Source: Pratylenchus scribneri | Taxonomy: Eukaryota; Nematoda; Chromadorea; Rhabditida; Pratylenchidae | DNA length: 64,000 nt | Assembly: GCA_030063045.1 (NCBI GenBank) | Contig: JAQSEB010000059.1 | Coordinates: forward strand, 5,084,001 to 5,148,000 | Direction: 5' to 3' | Shown here: in pieces, positions 10,742 through 22,226 of the stretch | How the letters are laid out: every line of letters begins with the position of its first letter | Numbering within the stretch: position 1 is the first letter of the stretch | The notes under the pieces: generated by a model | What the model saw: the letters and a program-made list of their open reading frames with translations, nothing else | Databases searched by the model: none | What the model was told of the DNA's origin: nothing | Made by a program: the position numbers and the translations under genes

Positions 10742-13700
10742 ATGGACATTTTGATTGATTTTGTTAGCCATTTTCTGCAAAATCGAAATGAGGATGATGC
10801 CTTCGATCGACTCAATTACCAAATAACACCTTTCCTTTTTGTTCTCCTCTCCATTGTGAACATTTCAAAGGTTAATTAATGATGAATAATGCATCATTTT
10901 GTTGGAATTATATTCAGCTTTATATTGGTTCGGCCATCAATTGCTTCACAAAAGCCGAATTCCGTGGCGGTTGGGTCCAATATACGCATGATTATTGCCT
11001 CATTGAGAATACATATTACTTACGGTATTCATTACCATAATCCATTCTCAATTTAATTCAAATTAAAAAGGACGGACGAATCAATTCCGGTGGAGCAGGA
11101 ATTGCGTGGTCAAAAACAAATTGCCTATTATCAGGCAAGTCAATGAGGAATTAATTAAAATATTTATTATTCTGGGAATAGGCAAATTTTGGGCAAACTA
11201 ACAAAATTGTATTCTATGCTAATTTGTTGTTTTATTTTCGATTTTCGCTCATTCTTCTCCATGTCCTCATATTTCTGCTAATTAATAAGGTGAAACGGCA
11301 TTCGGCTTCCCATTGTTATGATACTGAAATAAATGAATGGAGGAATTAGATATAATCTAGTGAATTCATTTTGGGTAAAAATAATCAAATTCGGCCAATT
11401 ATCCTAAGAAGGAGCATGTTTTGCCCCATTGGTAAATTGACCAATTCTGAATATTTTACCGCAATAAATGAATTTTAACCCCAGGCAATATTCAATTCAA
11501 AATTCGAACCCTTTTGAATATGTTCGGCTCTTTTGCCTGTTCCCAATGTTCCGGATGCTCATAATGTTGTGGATTTTGTCGAAGACTATATTGTTGTTCA
11601 ATTTGTGGATGTTGATGGCCATTTCCATTAATTTGGTGTTGTTGGGCCACATTTCTGGCCAATTCTTCCATTGCAACTGAACAAAAAAGAATTCACTTAA
11701 ATTTTGGCCCATTTCCAAATTAATTTGCCAATTTCAATCAAACCAATTCCCATTCCTCACCGTCCACATTTCCATCAATATTTTTGAGTGCATTTCGTGC
11801 CTCCGATTTCAAAGTATTTTCGGGTTCATCCCATCCATGCCCGTATGCCGTCAATGGATATGCCGCTTCTCCATGTTTGTAAATGTCCAATCCACGGATT
11901 TCCACTTCCCTCGGCACTCGCATTTTCCCAATTGCTTTGAGCAAAAGGAAAGCCGGTGTCAATGTCACCGAAGACCATCCAATAATGGCCAATGCACAAA
12001 TCATTTGCCAAGCCAATTGCTGGGAGGCATATTCACATCAGTGATTTAGAAGTGATTTAATTTACCCAAAGTGTGTCATCCAATGAAATGTCATTGTTTC
12101 CCCGGGCATTGGATATCAAGGCAAAAAGGATGCCTTTTTCAGTGACCAAACATGCACTGATCAATCCCCAAAGGCCACCGCCAAAATGGACGGCGAATGC
12201 GTCCAATGGGTCATCGATGCGCATTGCAAGGCATAATTCGGCAAATGCCAAATATGCCATCCCGGCGATGGAACCGGTGATTGTGCAAGTCCATGCAGGC
12301 CTAAATGGATTAATTAATTGGCCAAAATATGTGGAATAAAACAACATTTGATTGCATCCGGCGCATGCACTGACCATTCCTAAATATTCAATCAACATTT
12401 ATTAATTGAATTTATTTTGATCCCTCAAAACCAGTTAAGCAGGCATTGATCGTCAATAAAACCGTCCATTTTCCTTTACGAAAAAAGTGCACAAAAAGAT
12501 AGGAGAGTGCGGCGAATGCACCGCATAAAATTGTGTTGACCATCGCTTTGGCAACGGTTTGGCCAACACCGGGCGTTGAAATTTCGCCGGTGGAGCCACC
12601 ATTGAAGGCCAAAAAGCCGAACATGAGGATGAAACCGCCAAGGGAGGCAAACTAATTTTGGATGGAATAAAATTGAAAATGACACAAATACCGGCACAGA
12701 ATGGCCTTTGATTTCCACACTTTTTGGCGCCTTTGTTGCCCCTTTCAACATTCTTACTTCCCTCTCCGGGAATCGGCCAATCCTTGGGCCAATGATGGCG
12801 GCCGCAATCAGCGAAATTGTTCCCCCGCACAAATGGACCATTCCGGAACCGGCAAAGTCCACATAAGTGGTTCGGAATTGGCTACTTCCATTTATGCCAC
12901 CACCAAATAATTCATAGGGGGCAAATCCAAGGGCCATCCATCCGCCGGGGGTCCAACCCCAATGCGTCAAAATTGGATAAGTAAATGCTGGAGGGAATAT
13001 TCAAAAATGTGGATTAAATAGAATTACAGGTGATGAGGAGGGAATATGTGAGAAAACAAGCAAATTCAGCCCTTTCGGCAACGGCACCCGAAATGATGGT
13101 CTTCAATTTAGGGAATTATATTTAAATTAAATTGAATTGAATGGACCGAAGCGGTGGCAGCAAAAACAAATTGAAAAAAGAATTTGGCATAATTTTGGAG
13201 GCCAATTATGAAAAATTGGCTAAATCCAAAAAATGGGTCAAGACCGGCAAAAGGATTTGGCCCATAGGCCAGGGCCCAGCCAATTGCCCAATAGCCTAGG
13301 ATGCCCAAAACTGAAATTGAAATGAATATTTGATGGAAAAGGGCCAAATTGAATGGACATTAATTGGTTATTCAATCAAAATAATAAATTTTAATGCCCG
13401 AGGGAATTTATGAATGAATTACGAGAATCGAGCACATTTTTGATGATAATATTTGTGCAATTTTTGCTTCTGACTGCGCCCGCCTCCAAAAATGCGAATC
13501 CACATTGCATCACTTTATTAAAAATATTAATAAAATAAATTGAATATTCAATACAAAAAATGATCAAAGCCATGGCACAATTGAAGAATGCATCATTGTT
13601 TTCGCCAACCCCACTCCTCAATGTTTCCAATTCCTTTTGGATTTCGGCCAATTCAGCGGACAAATTCGCTGCCAATTGGCCAATATTCTCCGTTGAATTC

Positions 13701-15338
13701 ATTCCTTCTTAAATAAATTCAAATAAATTGAGAATAGCCCAAAATGAAAAGAGGGAGAATTGAATGAATTTATTTGTTTTTGGCTTGGCAGCGTCAATTG
13801 CCCTTTTTAATTCCGGCGGAATTCATTCATTCATCATTTCCCACAAATTGTTCGTCTCGATTCTCGATCGTCAATTTCCTTCCTTCAAATATTCAATTGG
13901 GAAATGAATGCGCACATTGAATGTAAAAGGGGGAATGGGCCCATCCATTTTTGAAATCATTCCATTTATGTTTTGGAGGGCAAAGTTTTTTTAAACAGCT
14001 GCCCCCAATGCGCAATGGAAGATTTATGATGGTGGTTAGGGGACAGCCAGCCGTACGCCTTGAGGATTCCAATGAATGCGGGGGATTGGAAAAATAACAA
14101 AAGAAGAATGAAAGGAAATGGAGAAGGGAAAATAAAATACAAATTTGTTTAACAAAAATCATTGAAATATTCCATGAATTTTTTTCCATTTTTAATTTAT
14201 TCCAATTTTCAGTGGGTCCCATTCATTTTGGTGCTTCAGGCAGCCTCATTTTATATTCCACATTTGCTATGGCAATCATTCAATTGGATCACCGGATTCC
14301 AAATTCGTGCCGTTGTTTCCGCCTCCAAAGAGGCTTCTGCCCTTCCATTGGACCAAAGTCGAGGCCAAGTTCGCAAAATTGCCATTTCCCTCTTTCATGC
14401 CTCCCAACTTCGGCACCGAACTTGGCACATTTTGCATCAGTTTGTTTTAAAACATCAAATTCCTCTCATTAATTTCCATTCTTTTAGTCAACAATTTGTC
14501 AGTTTACTTTATTTGACAATGAAATTCGCTTATTTATTGCTAATTTGTTTCCATCTTTGTGTATTCAAATTCTTTTTGGGCAGTTTAGACTTTGCCGTTG
14601 GTTTCCTCCAATATAGGGGCGAATGGGAACAAACTGGTTTGTTTTTATTTCCTCCAATCCAAATTAATATTTTCATTTCAAGGACATTTCCCCCGGGTGA
14701 CTGTTTGCGATTTTACGGTTTACAAATATGCACAACGAACTAATTTCACAGTGGAATGTTTGCTTCCATTGAATATGGTTATTTCTAATTCTAATTTAAT
14801 TCATTCAAAACCACATATTTACCAAAGTTTAATGAAAAAATATTTGCATTTTTCTTCTTTTGGCTTTGCCTTCTCCTCGCATTGACAATGATTTCCATTG
14901 GCCTTTGGATGGGACGAATCCAAAATAGGGAATGGTATTTTCGTAAATTGCTTCACATTTATGTGAGAATTCATTCTATCGGTCCATTTTTTGAATTATG
15001 CTTAATTAAGAATCGAAATGACCCAACAATTGAGGAAAGCAAAAAATCACTTTTGGCTAATTCTGATGCCGAAGGCGTAATTAATTTTTAAATTTTAATG
15101 ATTAAATAATTCCCTCTCAATTAAGTCAATTGTATCAAATCAAAGTAATTTAAATTTTGGCAGTGATTTGCGCATTGTGCTTGGTTTAATTCAGGTAATT
15201 CATTTTAAATGAATTAAATAATGGAAAAAATTTGTTTAGGATCAGGCCGGATTAATTTTTTGTGCCAATGTATTCCGGGAAATTTGCAATTTTGTGAGAA
15301 AAATTTTAAAATCAAATAAAGACAAATCCCCATTTTAA
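10742..15338 (+). CDS. Innexin (gap-junction channel subunit)
   Basis: Innexins oligomerise into invertebrate gap junctions and hemichannels. Exons 10742-10870 (FLQNRNEDDAFDRLNYQITP, TM1), 10918-11024 (YIGSAINCFTKAEFRGGW, YCLIENTYYL) and 11071-11134 (ends KQIAYYQ) are followed, after about 3.1 kb, by 14213-14439 (WVPFILVLQAASFYIPHLLW), 14488-14636, 14683-14777 (HFPRVTVCDFTVY, VECLLPLNM) and 14828-15076 (FNEKIFAFFFFWLCLLLA). C-terminal exons near 15164-15338 read DLRIVLGLIQDQAGLIF. The YYQ|WVPF hallmark is restored exactly across the long intron, in phase 0. Paired cysteines are present in both extracellular loops. The long intron starts with GC (GCAAGT) and contains an ammonium transporter gene on the other strand. 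The donor after 15076 is not resolved, because phase 2 is needed and none is seen. The 3' end is part of a duplicated segment. Confidence 0.88.
11182..11349 (+). CDS. Possible alternative terminal exon of the innexin
   Basis: If the GC donor at 11135 is joined to the AG at 11180-11181, the intron is a typical 47 bases and the innexin frame continues for 55 codons to a stop at 11347-11349. The tail reads ANFGQTNKIVFY and then a hydrophobic helix (NLLFYFRFSLILLHVLIFLL) followed by basic residues. The product would be a short protein of about 155 residues with TM1, the first extracellular loop and a second helix unlike innexin TM2. The frame and splice fit are seen in the sequence; that it is used is inference. 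It may be chance open frame in intronic DNA. Confidence 0.3.
   Translation, partial: ANFGQTNKIVFYANLLFYFRFSLILLHVLIFLLINKVKRHSASHCYDTEINEWRN
11492..13702 (-). CDS. Ammonium transporter (AMT/MEP/Rh superfamily), nested in innexin intron
   Basis: An ammonium channel/transporter of the plasma membrane with eleven predicted helices. The start is ATG at 13702 (MNSTENIGQLAANLSAEL), followed by a hydrophilic leader. In order it shows NCAMALIIF, CGFAFLEAGAVRSKNCTN, VLGILGYWAIGWALAYG, THWGWTPGGWMALGFAPYEL, DFAGSGMVHLCGG (pore histidine region), FGFLAFNGGSTGEIS, the CTITGSIAGM stretch, DDPLDAFAVHFGGGLWG (second pore histidine) and LAWQMICALAIIGWSS. The cytosolic tail is rich in His and Gln (VAQQHQINGNGHQHPQIEQQ) and ends at 11492; for this last exon the correct frame is the one starting at LARNVAQQ. 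The whole gene, about 2.2 kb with about nine exons, lies inside the third intron of the innexin on the opposite strand, so convergent transcripts would overlap. Confidence 0.9.
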
Positions 15339-15640
15339 TTCCAGCGAGATGAAATTGAGCCCCCTTAAAATGAATTGCCCCAGGGAGTCATCAATATTCA
15401 CAATACAGTATACATATAATATAAGCAATAAAAAGGAGAATGAATGAAGAATATTTAACATTTTGATTTATATTAATTTGTTTTGATTTTCCACAAAATC
15501 CTCAATTTCAATCCTTACTTTCCTCTTCTCCTTTTAATTGCCATTAATAAAGAATTAGTTATTATTATTTTTGCTTTTGAAAAACGCATTCAAAAACCGG
15601 TATCTAAACTTTTCCATTAAATATTCTCTTCGGCATCCAT
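15327..15640. repeat. Left copy of duplicated innexin/bestrophin 3' junction
   Basis: This segment runs from the last innexin codons (ACAAATCCCCATTTTAATTC) through GGGAGTCATCAATATTCACA and TTTGTTTTGATTTTCCACAA to a degenerate copy of the bestrophin 3' end (CTTCGGCATCCATC near 15625-15640). It repeats in the same order at 17548-17880. The right copy carries the real bestrophin 3' coding exon; in the left copy the matching bestrophin frame is broken. Confidence 0.8.
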
Positions 15641-15654
15641 CCAAATGTGTTTTT

Positions 15655-17535
15655 AGATTGAATTGTAATTGTGTTTTATTTAGTGCAATTATAATTGTGT
15701 TTTTTTACTTAAGTGCAATTGTAATTGTGTTTACTTAGTGCAATTGTAATTGTGTTTACTTAGTGCAATTGTAATTGTGTTTCACTTAGTGCAATTGTAA
15801 TTGTGTTTACTTAGTGCAATTGTAATTGTGTTTACTTAGTGCAATTGTAATTGTGTTTTACTTAGTGCAATTGTAATTGTGTTTCACTTAGTGCAATTGT
15901 AATTGTGTTTACTTAGTGCAATTGTAATTGTGTTTCACTTAGTGCAATTGTAATTGTGTTTCACTTAGTGCAATTGTAATTGTGTTTACTTAGTGCAATT
16001 GTAATTGTGTTTCACTTAGTGCAATTGTAATTGTGTTTCACTTAGTGCAATTGTAATTGTGTTTACTTAGTGCAATTGTAATTGTGTTTTACTTAGTGCA
16101 ATTGTAATTGTGTTTCACTTAGTGCAATTGTAATTGTGTTTTACTTAGTGCAATTGTAATTGTGTTTCACTTAGTGCAATTGTAATTGTGTTTACTTAGT
16201 GCAATTGTAATTGTGTTTCACTTAGTGCAATTGTAATTGTGTTTCACTTAGTGCAATTGTAATTGTGTTTTATTTATTGTAATTGTGTTTTATTTAGTGC
16301 AATTATAATTGTGTTTTACTTAGTGCAATTGTAATTGTGTTTTACTTAGTGCAATTGTAATTGTGTTTTATTTAGTGCGATTGTAATTGTGTTTTATTTA
16401 GTGCAATTGTAATTGTGTTTTACTTAGTGCAATTGTAATTGTGTTTTATTTATTGTAATTGTGTTTTATTTAGTGCAATTATAATTGTGTTTTACTTAGT
16501 GCAATTGTAATTGTGTTTCACTTAGTGCAATTGTAATTGTGTTTTACTTAGTGCAATTGTAATTGTGTTTCACTTAGTGCAATTGTAATTGTGTTTACTT
16601 AGTGCAATTGTAATTGTGTTTCACTTAGTGCAATTGTAATTGTGTTTCACTTAGTGCAATTGTAATTGTGTTTACTTAGTGCAATTGTAATTGTGTTTCA
16701 CTTAGTGCAATTGTAATTGTGTTTACTTAGTGCAATTGTAATTGTGTTTACTTAGTGCAATTGTAATTGTGTTTACTTAGTGCAATTGTAATTGTGTTTA
16801 CTTAGTGCAATTGTAATTGTGTTTACTTAGTGCAATTGTAATTGTGTTTCACTTAGTGCAATTGTAATTGTGTTTACTTAGTGCAATTGTAATTGTGTTT
16901 TACTTAGTGCAATTGTAATTGTGTTTCACTTAGTGCAATTGTAATTGTGTTTTATTTAGTGCAATTATAATTGTGTTTACTTAGTGCAATTGTAATTGTG
17001 TTTTATTTAGTGCGATTGTAATTGTGTTTCACTTAGTGCAATTGTAATTGTGTTTTACTTAGTGCAATTGTAATTGTGTTTTATTTAGTGCGATTGTAAT
17101 TGTGTTTTATTTAGTGCAATTGTAATTGTGTTTTACTTAGTGCAATTGTAATTGTGTTTTATTTATTGTAATTGTGTTTTATTTAGTGCAATTATAATTG
17201 TGTTTTACTTAGTGCAATTGTAATTGTGTTTTATTTAGTGCAATTATAATTGTGTTTTACTTAGTGCAATTGTAATTGTGTTTTACTTAGTGCAATTGCA
17301 ATTGTGTTTTATTTAGTGCAATTATAATTGTGTTTTACTTAGTGCAATTGTAATTGTGTTTTATTTAGTGCAATTATAATTGTGTTTTACTTAATGCAAT
17401 TGTAATTGTGTTTTACTTAGTGCAATTGTAATTGTGTGTTTCACTTAGTGCAATTGTAATTGTTGTGTTTTATTTAGTGCAATTATAAATGTGTTTTACT
17501 TACTTAGATTGTAATTGTAAATGTGTTTTTCATTT
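15655..17535. repeat. Minisatellite array, about 25-26 bp unit
   Basis: Roughly 70-75 head-to-tail units with the core GTGCAATTGTAATTGTG followed by TTTACTTA, TTTCACTTA, TTTTACTTA or TTTTATTTA. The core is partly self-complementary (CAATTG, CAATTACAATTG). Variant units are not random: a block with a shortened unit (TTTATTTATTGTAATTGTG) and a GTGCGATTG variant occurs near 16,250-16,500 and again near 17,050-17,230, suggesting higher-order duplication. There is no open reading frame of note. The same unit recurs at 36.2 kb. Confidence 0.97.
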
Positions 17536-17547
17536 AAAATCATAAAT

Positions 17548-17880
17548 AATGAACAAATCCCCATTTTAATTCCAGCGAGATGAAATAGAAATAGAATCCA
17601 CAGAATCCGCTTAAAATAAAAATGCCTCAGGGAGTCATCAATATTCACAATATGTAGAATAAAAAGGAAAGGAGGAATGAATACTTATTTATGTTAATTT
17701 GTTTTGTTTTTCCACAAAATCCATTCCATCTTCTGCCATTGATGAAGCCAATTTCAATCCTTCTTTTCCTCCTTTCAATTGCCGCCTTTAATAAAGAATT
17801 AATTAATAAAAATTATTTTTGAAAAACCTTTTCAAAAACCGGTTTCTAAATTTTTCCCATCCAATATTCTCTTCGGCATC
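17548..17880. repeat. Right copy of duplicated innexin/bestrophin 3' junction
   Basis: Matches 15327-15640 in order and orientation with small indels. It begins with the innexin tail sequence (ACAAATCCCCATTTTAATTC) and ends inside the functional last exon of bestrophin. Together the two copies bracket the minisatellite. Confidence 0.8.
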
Positions 17881-19419
17881 CATCGAAAAATTTTCATCAT
17901 TTTTTGAATTTTTTGGCATCATTCTGACAGCCGACCCAATCAAAGCATTGCTATTGTCCTTTTTACCATTTGTTATAATTGAATGGACATTGCATTCATC
18001 CAATGAATCCTTGATTTGTTCGGGAATTTGTCCATGGCATTGTTCAGCCAAATGCAAGGAAATCTATGCCAATTCTTTTAATGGTGAACGGATGGAAATT
18101 GGAAACTAACGACAATATTTCTTTCAATAACGTACAAAGTCTCAAAATCATCATCGTCTTCACCCAGCTAAAAATAAATATAAAAAGTGTAACTCAAAAT
18201 ATAGAGAACCGGATTAAGTAATGCTTCGGCAACTTTGACCCAACCCATATAGAAAATGAATTGAAGAATGGTCATTATAGGAATGAGTAACTCATTCTGA
18301 ATGAAAACATAAATGTATGAAAAATGAATGAATCCCCAAAATTCCATTCAATTACTTTTGATGAATCCTCCTCAATAATTTCCATTTGTAAATGTTGCCT
18401 AGAAAAGAGGCAAATCAGGAAATATGTTCGAACGGCCATGAACACCACTTGGGGATAAGCCAACGGGATTGGGACCAGATCAAAATTTATGAGTTTTTGT
18501 AGCCGTTCTCGATATTCTTTGACCTCTCGAAGCAACAAACTCAGCAGAGGGTCCGATGCAATTCGTCCATTTTCGCGCATTCGATAACAAAGTTGACAAA
18601 TCCAATTGTGAGGTATCCAATATTTTCCATATTCACCCACAGCTGATTTTGCCATTTCATTCAGCAATTCAAGTTCATGTTCTTGGATAAGACCTTTGCA
18701 ATATTGGGATTCCCAAATTATGTTGGAATATTCATTTTATTACCTGCCTTCATCACTGAATCCATGCTGGGGAAATGTTTTCTCACTTTTACACTAATAT
18801 CCCGGAGAATGAGCATCTGGATGAGGCATAAATAGCGCATAATATTTCGACGTGCAATCATCGTTTCCGGATCATTTCCACGAATAATTGTGGTCACCAT
18901 ATGGGCAACACTGTCCACAAAACTTTGCTGGATTCAGAATAAATCCAATTGTGAATGAACCAACCCAATATTGGCGAACATATGATTCCATCTTTCCACA
19001 ACAATTTTTACAAAAAATCCCAACATGAATGTTAAGGGAATGTAGTCGGCTGTATTTCCCGTATAATTGGCCATGAAGGCAAATGTCCTTGGGGTGAATT
19101 CATTTTTTAGAATAAATTTCACAAAATTTTCAACTTTTTCCACTCTTCATCCAATGCTCTATGGAAAATGAACATTGCGGCATAATAAAGGCACAACCAA
19201 ATGCACAATTCTGTCAATACCTTTCCGCCAATTAATTATTCAATCACTCATTAAGCACATCCAAAACCCACCGATTTCCAAATGGACCTTTCAAAGGGAA
19301 TATTTTATAATATTTTCGATAATAGTTTCCCTCCAAACAAACCCTCGCCAACGCAAAATAATTCGCAAAAAGCTCCAATAACGAGAGGAACAAATATCGC
19401 CAGTATAGGAAATTGTCAT
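17803..19419 (-). CDS. Bestrophin (calcium-activated anion channel), with apparent frameshift
   Basis: Bestrophins form pentameric chloride/bicarbonate channels in the plasma membrane. The start is MTISYTGD at 19419. In order: WSFLRIILRWRGSIWKS (over a short intron), TELCIWLCLYYAAMFIFH, FTPRTFAFMANYTG, IPLTFMLGFFVKIVVERWN, VTTIIRGND, RRNIMRYLCLIQMLILR, HNWICQLCYRMRENGR, the highly conserved IPLAYPQVVFMAVRTYF, FYMGWVKVAEALLNP, the calcium-clamp acidic cluster GEDDDDFE, and a tail spliced as ERNIVISLHLAEQC that ends at 17803. Between HRALDEEWKK and VENFVKF the frame shifts by one base at an A5 run (19135-19139), with no intron available to repair it. Six A would restore the frame, so a sequencing or assembly slip is likeliest, but a recent lesion is possible. 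The 3' end is duplicated at 15.3-15.6 kb. Confidence 0.85.
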
Positions 19420-20189
19420 TTTATTAATTCTTTCTAATTAAGCTTAATTTTTTTCCACTAATTTCTGGAATGTCTTTAAATGTGGCTCTTTTAGGGTAAA
19501 AAAGATTTCTTTATCTAATGGTCGATGTACATTTTGGCATTTTTCCATAAAACGTTGGGGGAGAGGGGCGAAATTTATGCGAAATGAAGCAAAACCCAAT
19601 ATTGATGAGAGATTCGAGAGAGGCGGCCGAAAATTGGCATTGAAAGGCAGTGGAATGGAATGGAATGGCATATATCATTTCCTTCCTTCAATCCTAACTA
19701 TTTTCCCCCATTCTAATGTCCAAATTTTTGTGGCCAAAGGAAAGGGCAAAAATTAAATAAAAACATTTATGTTTTACTAAAGAAACATAACATTCTCTCC
19801 GGCGATATTGTTTTATTTGATTGACAATTATAAATATTTTCAAGTGGAGCGCCAAAAGGCCAAAATGAAGTGGAAGGTGATGGAGAATGAGGGGTTGTCC
19901 GGGTGATAGAATCCTCTCAAATTCGCGCATAAAATAATATTTAAATGTTATTTAAATTTTAGTCCACTTATTGTCTCAAAAATGTGCCAAAAACAAACAA
20001 AAATGTAGAAAATAGGCTTCTTTTTATTCGGCAGATGATCGAAAGGAAACAAAAATGCAAATAAAATGGAAAATTGCAGTCAAAAATAACAAAAAAAATG
20101 GGGTGGGGACAGGGGAGATCATCCAATTAAATTCAAAACAACAAAATTATTATATTCCTCCATAAATTCATATTCTCCATCTTCCAATT
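19420..20189. other. Intergenic, no gene seen
   Basis: About 770 bp between the bestrophin start and the MCMBP 3' end, both minus strand. AT-rich, with a GGAATGGAATGGAATGG run near 19650-19670. No convincing frame. It presumably holds the bestrophin promoter. Confidence 0.5.
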
Positions 20190-22226
20190 CTATGCCAAAT
20201 TCAATCCTCTGAGCACATCCATTCGTTTGTTTTCCTCCTCCAAAAGGTGCTTATAAAGTTCATATTTCATTTCGTGGTGGCCACCCAAAGCAGTTTGAAT
20301 TCTACAAAAATGAATGAAATTAAATAAATAAATTGAATAAAATAAACTTGCCGAGTCAATGACAGCAAATGACGAAAATGTTCAACGGCGGCCTGGCCAA
20401 ACCGTTCCCGAATTCCGGTGAATGTCTCCACAATTTTCTTTTGTTCCTCCTTTTCCAGCACAATTTTGTCCAATTCATTTCGGGCATTATTCAAATGCCA
20501 ACGAAAATTTTGCAGAAATTCCGGTGAAATTTCGTCCATTTCCTTCATCAATTTTTGAACATTTTCTTCATCAATTTGGGCATTCTTCTTTGGCATTGGC
20601 AATGGAACGAGAGTGGAAAACTGAATTGGAGGAATTTTATTTATTTATTAATTAAAATTAAATTACATGAAGGAAATATGAATTCAATCCGGGGCACAAG
20701 GCCACAATTGGAATGTCCATTGGCAGGTGGAATTTTGGAACGGCCGCCCCATAATCGATGTCCTAAAAATATTTTTTTTCTTTCCCCCAAAATGTCCAAA
20801 TTACCAATTTTTGTTCATTAATCAGTCGTTGGAGGGCATCAATGTTTTCGGCAACTTTAAAGGAGGAATTTGTCATCAATTTTGGCTATTTTAAATTTAC
20901 CAAAATTTTCCTTTGTCATTTTGGCCGCAGTGGTGTATTTGGTGAAGTCGAGAATAAGCAAAGTGCCGGGCACCAATTGAAGGCGTCCACTCTCCAAAAT
21001 GCCCGTTTCATGATTCATTCGGGAAAAAAGACGTTCATTTTCCAAAATTTGAGGGTACATTGGCACAACTTGGATCTAAATTTGAAATTAAAATTGAAAA
21101 ATTAAATTATTTTAAAACCATTGGCAAAAGAAGTTTGGCAGCATGAATGAATGGCCGAGGGTCAGGAATGTTGAGGAATGCCATCGGAACAGTGCAAATT
21201 GGAATGGCATGTTCATCGGTGCGTTGATATGTTTTGGCCACCAAGGAAGAAAGAAAGTAGGAAATGGCAAAACTGTTGGGGCCGCCAACAAAGTCAAATA
21301 AGGTGGCAGAAAATTCCATCAAATGATTGAATATTTCCATTGAATTTCCCTTTGAAATCAATGGCCGTTCAATTAATTCATGACGATCCAAAATTCGATG
21401 CTCAATCAAATGAATAGTCGGCAGGGATAAATGCGAATCTGAACTAAAATTGTGCAATTGAATTATTCTTCTAATGTTTTAAAATTTAAACCCACCGGTC
21501 AATTTTGGTCTCCAATCGATTTTCCTCCTCCGATGAATCATTGTTCAATTCCCGAAAATAATAATAAATTCCATAAAATTCGATAATATCATTTGGCTTG
21601 AATTCGTTGTCATCCTCATCATAGACGCGGATCAAAAGCAAATTTTTGTCCTCTTTCGTATCGTTTTTAATGTCCATTTGGGAAAATTCGTCGACCAATT
21701 CTTCCTTTTCCGGTTCCTTCAATTGCACCCATTTCGATTCCCCCGGAATGGCCATTACGGAATAAATGCGATGAGAAGAACTTGGACGAACTTTAGGGCT
21801 CAACTGAATTTATTTTTGAGGTGAAAAATGAAAATTAAGGAACTTACGCGCTTTTCAATTTTAGTTGGATTCACAAAAATTGGAAACATGCAAACAATGC
21901 GGCCATCAACAAGTTTGACCCGAATGCTGGAATCGTGCATTGCGTAGTGATAATCGTTTTGGATGGCCCCGCGGAAATGGACTAATTCGCCATTTTTGAC
22001 ATCATTGTTGGCATTTGGACTGTCCAGTGAAAGAATTTTGGCTTGCTGAATATTTTTTTACAAATTATTTCTATTTAAAATTATTTTAACAAACTGAATA
22101 AAATGGAGTGATTTGTCTGCGAATTTCGGGCAATAAATTCTGCATATTTGTGAATTTCTCCGGATCATTAATCGAAATGTCCATAATTCGATCCAAAATT
22201 GATTTTGATTCGTCGTTCATTGCCAT
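20190..22226 (-). CDS. Mini-chromosome maintenance complex-binding protein (MCMBP)
   Basis: A nuclear partner of the MCM helicase subunits, known in other animals to chaperone MCM assembly or unloading around S phase. The start is MAMNDESKSILDRIMDIS at 22226 (the outermost of two in-frame ATGs). In order: PEIRRQITPFYS, QAKILSLDSPNANNDVKNGE, HFRGAIQNDYHYAMHDSS, VDGRIVCMFPIFVNPTKIEK, MAIPGESKWVQL, NEFKPNDIIEFYGIYY, PLISKGNSMEIFNHLMEFSA, PICTVPMAFLNIPDPRPF, GRLQLVPGTLLILDFTKY and LQRLINEQKLDIDYG, then a helical C-terminus ending MDVLRGLNLA. The split-OB-like and AAA-like regions are in the usual order. Length is close to the roughly 600-640 residues usual for the family. Introns are short and GT-AG. 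Confidence 0.9.

Noticed and set aside
11497..11718. Frame ending SKGFEF as the ammonium transporter tail
   Set aside because: The neighbouring frame (LARNVAQQHQ...), ending at 11492, has the His/Gln-rich composition expected of AMT tails and reads more naturally.
15655..17535. CRISPR array
   Set aside because: Units are contiguous head-to-tail without unique spacers, and the genome is eukaryotic; this is a minisatellite.
18079..18170. Bestrophin ending as ...VSFQFPSVHH
   Set aside because: Splicing at GTTAGT to the AG at about 18062 gives ERNIVISLHLAEQC, which follows the conserved bestrophin pattern and keeps a long open exon to 17803.
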